A stretch of DNA of 64,000 bases from Anisakis pegreffii (lineage: Eukaryota; Nematoda; Chromadorea; Rhabditida; Anisakidae), in contig JAPYMA010000752.1 of assembly GCA_035041965.1 (NCBI GenBank), positions 39,585 through 103,584 of the forward strand, written 5' to 3'. The position numbers and the translations under genes are program-made. The notes beneath the pieces are model-generated. The model was not told where the DNA came from and did no database searches. It saw nothing but the letters and a program-made list of their open reading frames with translations. Positions 27,101-36,100 of this stretch are shown here, piece after piece (positions within the stretch are counted from its first letter, which is position 1; the number at the start of each line of letters is the position of its first letter).

Positions 27101-30100
27101 CTGATCAGAAGAATGATGTCTTGTCATTCACATTTGCTCAAGAGCTTTCTTTCCTAGTTGTTGTCAATGTTTTTATGTTGTTCAATATAGAAATTAGCAG
27201 TTAATCATGTGCACGCTGTAATTTTGAGAATATTCGCTATTTGGCATGATGGTACATTTTGAAGTGTGGTGTTGTATTAGGTAACCGATCTATTAAGATA
27301 GCTTAACATACAGCACTAGCAAATGAAAAACATACAGTTTAATTTTAAAGAAAATCATTTGCTGAAACAAGCGGTCGTAATTCAGTCATCATCAAACCAC
27401 ACGCACATATTCATTGAAAGTTGTGTCAATTAGAAATTGATTTATTAAGAATTGTTTGTGACTGTGACCGTGATAGAATAGAATGATGAAGTGGTCAACA
27501 TGTTAGAATATGAAGACTGAAAATATGGCAAATAACAACAATGCATTCGATTCAAAAGCCATACAAGATTCATTTAATCCAATTTTTTTCAGCAAGTCCA
27601 TACGCAGTTTCTGGATGGCCGTGGTGGTGGCTCCTTCTACTCCTCTTGCTTCTCCTGCTTCTCATCCTTCTCTTGTGTTGTCTTCTGTGGTGCCTACAAG
27701 GGTATCATTTTTTCATCTAACAATTTTCTCCAATATTTTCAGTATTACTCAACCGTATTTCAAACCCAAATATGACGGTAAATTAGACGTAACGAACGTA
27801 CGTATATTAGAGTGATCTTATCGGTTAGTTGAAATGGAGCGCTACAAATATTCCCGCAGGCTATCTGTTTGAATGTCTATCAAACGGAGAGACGATTAGT
27901 AGTATTCGAATGAATGGTTTTATCAGACGCATCTCATCATCAGCAATTCATTAGGAACAACTCATCAGTAGCACGTAATTGGTGTGTTTATATGCAATAA
28001 ACACCGATCGAATTCCTAGATTTTTCATAAGATAGCATTGATAAGCTCTCTCAATCATTTGCACCAATTTGCAACATTTCTGCGCCCATTAGAGATCGTT
28101 CAACTTAACAGGCACTTGACAGCCTAAACGTACATTCCCCAAACATGCAACTAACGATGAACATCAGCATTCCAGTGCTATTATTTATCACTAATGCAGA
28201 CATTTTTTCATTCCAACAAATTTAACATCCGAAACCAGATTTTGGATCAACAAGTTACAAGTATCTCACCAAAATACACACATCATGAATATTTTATGAA
28301 AATGAACAATCGTCCATCATTAATGCGCTGTTCAGAATAGTTTATTTTCGCTACCAATTTGTTTGTTTGTCGGTTGTTTCGCTAGGAAATCTGATCAATT
28401 ACATTTATGGGATTGGATGTTTGCAATTCAAATTTGTTTCCTTAGTTACACCCTGTGATCGAACTATCAAGCCGAAATATTCGAAGTACAACAAACATTC
28501 GAAGTTAGCACAAAATATTGCAAGAGACATTCATCACTAACAATCGCCTTTAACATGCACTTACTTTCGAATATTTCCCTTGAATGGCTATTTTGATCTA
28601 AGCATGAGTTGAGCATGCTATTTCGAAAAATTCAACGAGAATTTCAAACTTTTCGGACCATTCAACTTCAGTTTTCATTTCTCCCTTATTTAAAATGTTA
28701 CTTCGCTTTTTGTTTTTGTTTGAGCTTTAAATATCACAGGAAAAGGCACTTAAAACAAATATCAAGTTTGAACTGATCAAAATAAACAGTCTCGGAGTAT
28801 TTTGAAGTATTGCGGTGTCATTTTAGACGATATCGAACAAGGAAGGACAGACGCGTTATAACAAATGGTCAAACAGTACCACTTCTTACCGCAGGAGACA
28901 TGAACACGGTACTCATTGCTTATGTTATGATTGGTTAACGCTTTCTTTCGCAGTCAATGTCACGAAATACACGAATATTTGTCCTCCTTTGATAGAGTTT
29001 CCATATTTCGCCAAGAAATCTCTTTTACCGGACAATGGATACTTTTCCGTGAAAAGAGTGTTTGAAAAAGTAATGTCAATGAATTTTATTTTTAATCGCT
29101 CGATGCGTCTGTTTAGATGACTTTCATTCGGATGTAATACAATGACAATCAAAAGTCGCTCAATTCCAGAATCTGTATTTCATCTCACGAGATATTTATA
29201 GTGTTGAGAAAAACTTTAGTGATGATAGAGATTTCTCAGTGAAATACTTATTTGAAGGTGGAAAGGAACGGCATGGAGCAGAATATGAAAGCACTCTCGT
29301 CGAGAGTCGAGGATATTCGCTCATCTCTGGAACAAAAGGCTGCTGCAGGAGGTCGCTTTCAAACATCCAAACGATCTCATTTATTTTTCTAAACGAATTA
29401 ACTTTGCCGCGTCTGATTATGAGTCGAATTCATTGCGTTGCACCATACGCATCGAATAAAATCGAAGCACTGTGGTGTTACAGTCCTTGGAATGGATTCG
29501 ATTTTCATGCCTTTTTCAGTCATTTCTTTTGAAAATCAAATCATGAATATGTAAATTGCTTGAGGATGGCATTATTTTAGACAAATTACTATTCTCTAAG
29601 TGATCATCACATTGCCAACATTCTTTTTGAATCTGGTCCAGTGGCCTTCATTTCATTCATTAGCAACATTTACAGTGTGAGATAGGATCGAAAATTTGTC
29701 AGCTTCCTTCGAATGCGATATTAATTCTTCATACTTCAAGCTGTTTTCCTTCTCTCTCGTTCCTCCTCACCCTCTCGGTTCTGTTATAGTCTCTTGTCAA
29801 TACCTCTTGCTCTCTTTGAAAGTTCATTGAGGGACGGATTACATGAAAAAAAAACTGGGGGCTGGATTACATAAGCGGTCATTATCGATGAGAAAAAAGT
29901 TAATTCGATCAAAAATAAGAAATTTGTGAAGTATGAAAACTGTCACAACTGTGTTCGAATCAAATGTGAAAAGTGGTCATCAAAAGCGAAGAGAGCATTT
30001 GAAATTTTTTAGCGGAAAGGCCGATGCCGTTGAACAAAGTTATTACAGCTCGTGGAGACTTTGAGGATGGTTATGTTCGTGGATTCAGAGATGCCAACAA

Positions 30101-33100
30101 ACTGGGCAGTGCATCAGCGGCTCGACGACGTATGGATGACGATTACGGCGCTCGTGATGATCGATTCCACGAAGGATATGTGAAGGGATTACGGTCAGTT
30201 TTAAAACAACTCAAGGAATTTCTTTGGTACAAATCACTTAATCCACAGCATTGAGATTCGTCAGATGCGCATTCATTATTGTGACAGATTGAAGCGAAGA
30301 TAAAGTCGAACCTTTCGTATTGATAAACCGATCAAATTTCCATTGATATCTCGCATTGAATTTCAGAGATGCAGGCATGACGGGTATGACAACCTCAATG
30401 CACAACCTTGCACAGCGTGGTCAGGGTGGAGGCAGCTATTCAGCTGGTTATATGCAAGGATTCCGTGATGGTAATTCTGGAGTTTTCGGTGATCGCATTT
30501 CCACCAATCTTCTCAGGAGACTTGAAGATCAGTATCCAAATCAAGAGGAATTCCGCACCGGTTATATTGAAGGCTTCAAAGAAGGAACCGGCAGTCGAAC
30601 CACTGAACATCGAGTAAGAAACCTTTCGGAATCTGATACGAGTTTTGGCATGAAACGATTTTTTTAAAATTATGGAACGATTTGGATTAATTCAATTTTA
30701 TTCTTCACTCTTCTGTTCGATTTTCCAACACTTCACTACTAACGCACTTCTTTATTTTATTGTACTCTTTTGATCGCTTCAAATTAACGTTCTCAAGTAA
30801 TCTTCGAATGGTAACGTTACTAGTTGGCTTTATTCGGACTAAAAGGAACGAGCATCAATTCAGTAATTAACTTTCTGAAGTGTGCTGCACAATCATTCAC
30901 AGTAACTCATGCATGCAATTAAACATATTTGCTCGCTACAAAACATCAAAACTTTCAAAATTGAGTTTCAAAATTCAATTTGACTTTTCGATGTTCAAAA
31001 ATATTGCAACTTTTCAGCCACCTTTCAACTCACACTTCATTTTTTGATTTATTAACGATTTAGTTCATTTTGAATGCATGAATGAATGCTGTTCATTTGC
31101 AATTCACCAGCTCAACTAACAGTTCTAAGGAAATGCTTCTTTTGTTGTGGTATTTAGGAGATTCTAACACCGACAAGTAATTTGAACAGTTGTCAGAATA
31201 GTTCATACGACGAGCAACGTCCTTCTGATTTGGGTCTAACCGATTTGACTGCAACTCAATCAGTGCAACTCGCATCTTCTTATGCATCTGTACCCTACTC
31301 CAACACACTACCTCTGTCTCATCACGGTCGTGTAAGTAAAATCGAGTCCACTTTTAACATCTGCAAGCTTTTTCATTCACCATTTCAACATTTTTCCATT
31401 TTGTTGAAGTAATATTTCGATCAGTCGTTATCATTTTTCATTTGTTTTTGTTGGTATCTTTCATTTTGTTTGGTGGGAAGTTGCTTTTTTCATTCAGTAT
31501 TGCACTTCACATAATTCAGTTTATTTTCACAACTAACAAACTTTTATTTTCTTAAACTTATTCTTTAGTAACTAATTTCGGTACACTGTTCATCTCACCT
31601 ACCATGAAAGTTAGTTCATATTGTATTGGACATGTGTCCGTACATATTATCGAACTCGAAATTTTGGAAACGTAGAAGTAATAGTAGGGAACGGCACACG
31701 AGGATTCACGTTATGGACTCAACGATGACAGATGAGAATTTAGGATGAAATATATTCAGTAATGCTTATCCACAATCAGCCAATCAAACTGCATCAAATC
31801 TATTATCTGTCTTCAGACGTTTGAAGAAACGAGAAGGTTGCAAGAGAGTCTGACGAAACTTACTGAGATTCTCTCTGACAAGTCAAAGGGCGCTGGTGAT
31901 GAGATTCACACCACGAAAATTTATCATGTTTGTAAGTGCTTCAAATTTTATTCGTTAGTTGACAAAAAATGATTCAAAAGGGGGAGGGGGGGTTGAGGAT
32001 TTGGAGTAATTTTGATCAATCTCATTTGTCGAGTATTTCGAACGTTTATCAAACGACTCGTGGCTAAAACGCTCGTTCCGCAATTTGTTCAAAAATTGAA
32101 CCTTTTGATTTTCAATTTTATCTACGTCTGAATTATATGCCAAGAAAACTGATGCTTTGTGAATGAGTGGATGGAATTTTAACCTATTGTGGAACAAATG
32201 AAGCACGTTTTATTATTATAATGTAGTGGTTTATCTTCGCGAATGGATAGTCGGATTTTACAGTAACCGATTGCGAGTTGTGAAGAGAAAATATGTGGAA
32301 ATTTTTGGAACGTATTTTTCGGGGATGATGAGATAGTATGATGTCTGAGTGAGCATAATTGTTCGTTTTTAGATAATCAACAACCGGAAGGTATAGGTGT
32401 GTCGTACTCATCGGCAGCAAGTGCCAAACAATTAGAACAGGAATTGGAGGAATTAACCTCATCGTCAAGGAGAAGCACTCTCAGGAGACATTATACGGTA
32501 TCCATTTGCGTACTATTTGTTAATGCCTCAATTTATGACAGATTTCAACAGTCGTCTCTATTCATTATTGACCTTAATTGGTTTATTGAGTAATTCCAAG
32601 GTGCAAAAGATTATTTGTTAAACTTTTTTTGAGAGAGAGAAGTAGTAGTGCATTCAGACGATAAAAGGTTCCTTTCGAACGGCGCTTAAAATCAACTTTT
32701 ATCTTTTCTTCCTTTTCGATCTATTCTTTGTCGAATTGTATTGCACTGGTTTGTACCATTCGAATTTGTTTATTTACTCCAATTAATGCACAAATTCACA
32801 AATAAGCCTCTTCAAAATCACTCCAACTATCACTACTTCTCATCCATTTGCTTAGCTGGCGATTTTACATGTGCAATCAAAAAAAAGTTGAGAGAACTGA
32901 CAATGAAGAGAAAATTTACAAAATTTCAGCCGGGTGATTACCTGAAATATGGTAGTGATCTGGAAGGATATGGCAGTCTTAGGGGAAATCGACGCTCTTT
33001 ATCGGCATCTGCTCTTGCCCGAGGTATGTTCCAGCTATCGGCATCTGCTCTTCCACACAATATAGCACTCATCCCAATTACGATCTATTTTTACATTCCC

Positions 33101-36100
33101 TTACAGCAGTGGTTCTCACACGCAGCCACTCCCCCCTTCCAACCCCTTTATGGCAGCCTTATGTTAGGGGAAATTGACGCTTAGGGAAGTCTTAGGGAAC
33201 TTTATTCATCCACTACAGAAACAATGTGGCAGTCAAAAACAAAAAGCAATGAAAAAACATTCTTCAGTTATTTAAAAATGAAATTTAACAACAAGTTCAA
33301 TTAATCATGAAGATGGAAGATGCAATAAACATTTGAAGAATCATCTTCGAGATGGAAGTGAAAGTAATCATTTCATCAAAGTGATGGTTGATGAATAAGT
33401 AAAAATTCACCAGAGGGATGAAAATAAATTCGAACTATCGAGCGTTTTGAGATGCGACAGGTGCATAAAGTCTGAAATTGCCGTTCTACTGTTCAAGCAT
33501 TTCAGTCGTCAACATCATAAGAAATGTTGTCGTTCATCACGGAAGAAGTATTATATCGATTGAAAAAACATTCATAAGCGATACGAGAATTAGAAATTGT
33601 AAAAATTGAAAAAGAAGTCGATATCATCAAATTCAGAAATATTCAATCGTCCTTCACCAATGATCTTTTTGTCGTACCAAAAACCACAATCAATTCTTAA
33701 GATGAATGCTGCCATGAACTAATCGCATTTACATACCCAAGTGAAAAAACACCATCGCAGTGGCGTTCTATCATAACATAACAAATGCACGAAGTATTAA
33801 TTTTCCGACCCCCTCCGTTACCCCCCACAAGACCCCCAAATTATCCAGAATGGGTAATTTCACTCCCTACGAGAACCACTACCGTATAGTCTACCTTATA
33901 GTCCGTCATCGAGTACTTCAGACTAAGCGAATTATGGTTGGTTTTGTTAAACCAATATTCGGTGAATCATATTTATGTTGTCCCATTAAGAGTTGAGTCC
34001 TTTCAAGGAATCTTACTTTGATACGAGTCAATGAAATCACGAGTAATGTAGAGCGTGACTCTGTTCAATCCTTCCTGTCACTATTCCCCTTCTTATTCAA
34101 TCGATATTGTTGTTTTTTGAACGACTGTGTGTGCACTAAGCATCGTATTATCTGGTTATGGCATTTACTCTGTTCCTTTTTTCTATCAACTTTAATCACT
34201 TTCGATACGCTATCCTCAGATTACCACTTTTGCAATTGCTCGGCCCAGTTGAATGAGACATTATCGGTGAAAGGTCTTGGTTGTGGGTTAATAAGCGTGC
34301 ATTAGCTTAAAAAGCGATTAATAAGCGCACCTAATTTTAGATACTTTGGCGCTGTTTTGCTTCCTTCAGCTTTTTAAAAATAGTTTTATAGTAAATCGTA
34401 ATGTTCTATTATTATCCACTAAAATGTAACAGTTACTAAGGCAATGCATTACTAATAACGATAACAACAATAGAATTTAATAACGATAACAACAATAGAA
34501 TTTGAAACTTATCCCCACTAAAACGTACATTACCGACGTACCAATCAAGCCAATTAGGCGAACAGCAGCCAAAAACAACACTTCGAATTCAACGATTGCA
34601 ACGCCAACCACTTTCAGACACCACATTTGATCAGCATCGTCAACGCTATCTGTCCGGTACTACTGGTACGTCTTACATCAGTCGTGCATCAGCAGCTGAC
34701 CGGCCAGCTACGGCTGCGGATACGACCTATTCATCACATCGTTACAACTATCGTAGTCGTTCGGATATGGGTGCGTTAAGTCCAAGACGTTACGCATCGC
34801 AAACATTGCTCGACGGCACTAGACCAGGCCCATCAACACCGCATATCAAGCGTGATGCGTTGCATACGTTACAACGAGAACTGGACACTCTTTCCAGATC
34901 ACCGGATCGTTTAACTCCTCGAGGTTATAGCTCAGATACTGGCTATATGAACGATACCATGCGTTCACGTAGTGCACGTGGTGCCTTTTCGAATTATGAT
35001 TATGGTATGCACTTCATCACTTATCTGTTGCACTCAAACGAACTTTCCATCCACTGATTTGATCTCATAGTGGGAAGTGAACTTGTTTTTTAATGACGCA
35101 ACACAGAATCTTTGCTGTTATAAAACGGCATTTCATGGTAATGCTTATAAGGAATTCGTGAAACTGTTTGCTTGAAATTCGTGTAGCTGCTTTCACCACT
35201 TAGAGAATACACCTTAGTGCTGTTGGTAATCGTATCACGAGAGTGTGCCTTAAGTTGAAGTGATTTTGGGTTGACGTGCATTCACACAAGTGTTCTGATT
35301 CATCTTCCTCTTGTAGACTCTTACCAAGCAAGTAGGAGTGAAATGAAGTCGACAACGACAACTACAGGTGTTGCTAGCACTGCCCTGCCCACACCCTCAT
35401 TGCGATACGCGACCTCAATACCGGTCAGGACTACTGTATCCACTTCTTATAGTAACTCTCATAAAGGTATACCATCACATTCATCAGCCACAGCAACCAT
35501 CTTCGAATCACACCCCTAACAATCTTCACATTCACTTTTCTTTTTCCTTCTTCTTATTTTCATTGTGCTTTTCATCAATAATATCATCGCCAATTCGCAC
35601 TCTCATTCGACGACTTCCAACGATTCTTTCACATTTCATTCGTTTCGTTTGCAATAATTCCACTCTTTCGACCTAAATCTGTTCGGACGATTAACATCGT
35701 TTGAACTGAAATGCATTAGCACCGTAAGGACAGCACATTGCTGACGTTACTTTTTGATTGCTTCGCTCTTGTTTCTCAGACAAAAATTAGACTCTATTCA
35801 CTAAAGATTTCGAAAAAAACATCGTAAATAAGAACTACACAAATTTATATACAAGAAAATGTTTCAAGGTTTTTAATAAATGTTGAACTTTTTTAGATGG
35901 TGGAGCAGCAGGAGTAAATCAAATGGGTGCTGCAGGGGCGAGTCAAATGAGTGAAATGCGTAGTCAAGCAAGTCAAATGCATGATACAGGTCAGTCGAGC
36001 CAGATTCGTGATATGAATCAGTTGAGCGAAATGCATGAACTGAGTCGAATGGGTGGCATTGGCGGTGTGACAAGCCAATTGAGTGGTCAAACAAGCCAAA

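Noticed and set aside
28925..29152. 75-codon minus-strand frame
   Set aside because: No recognisable motif; lies in an intron between two good let-805 exons.
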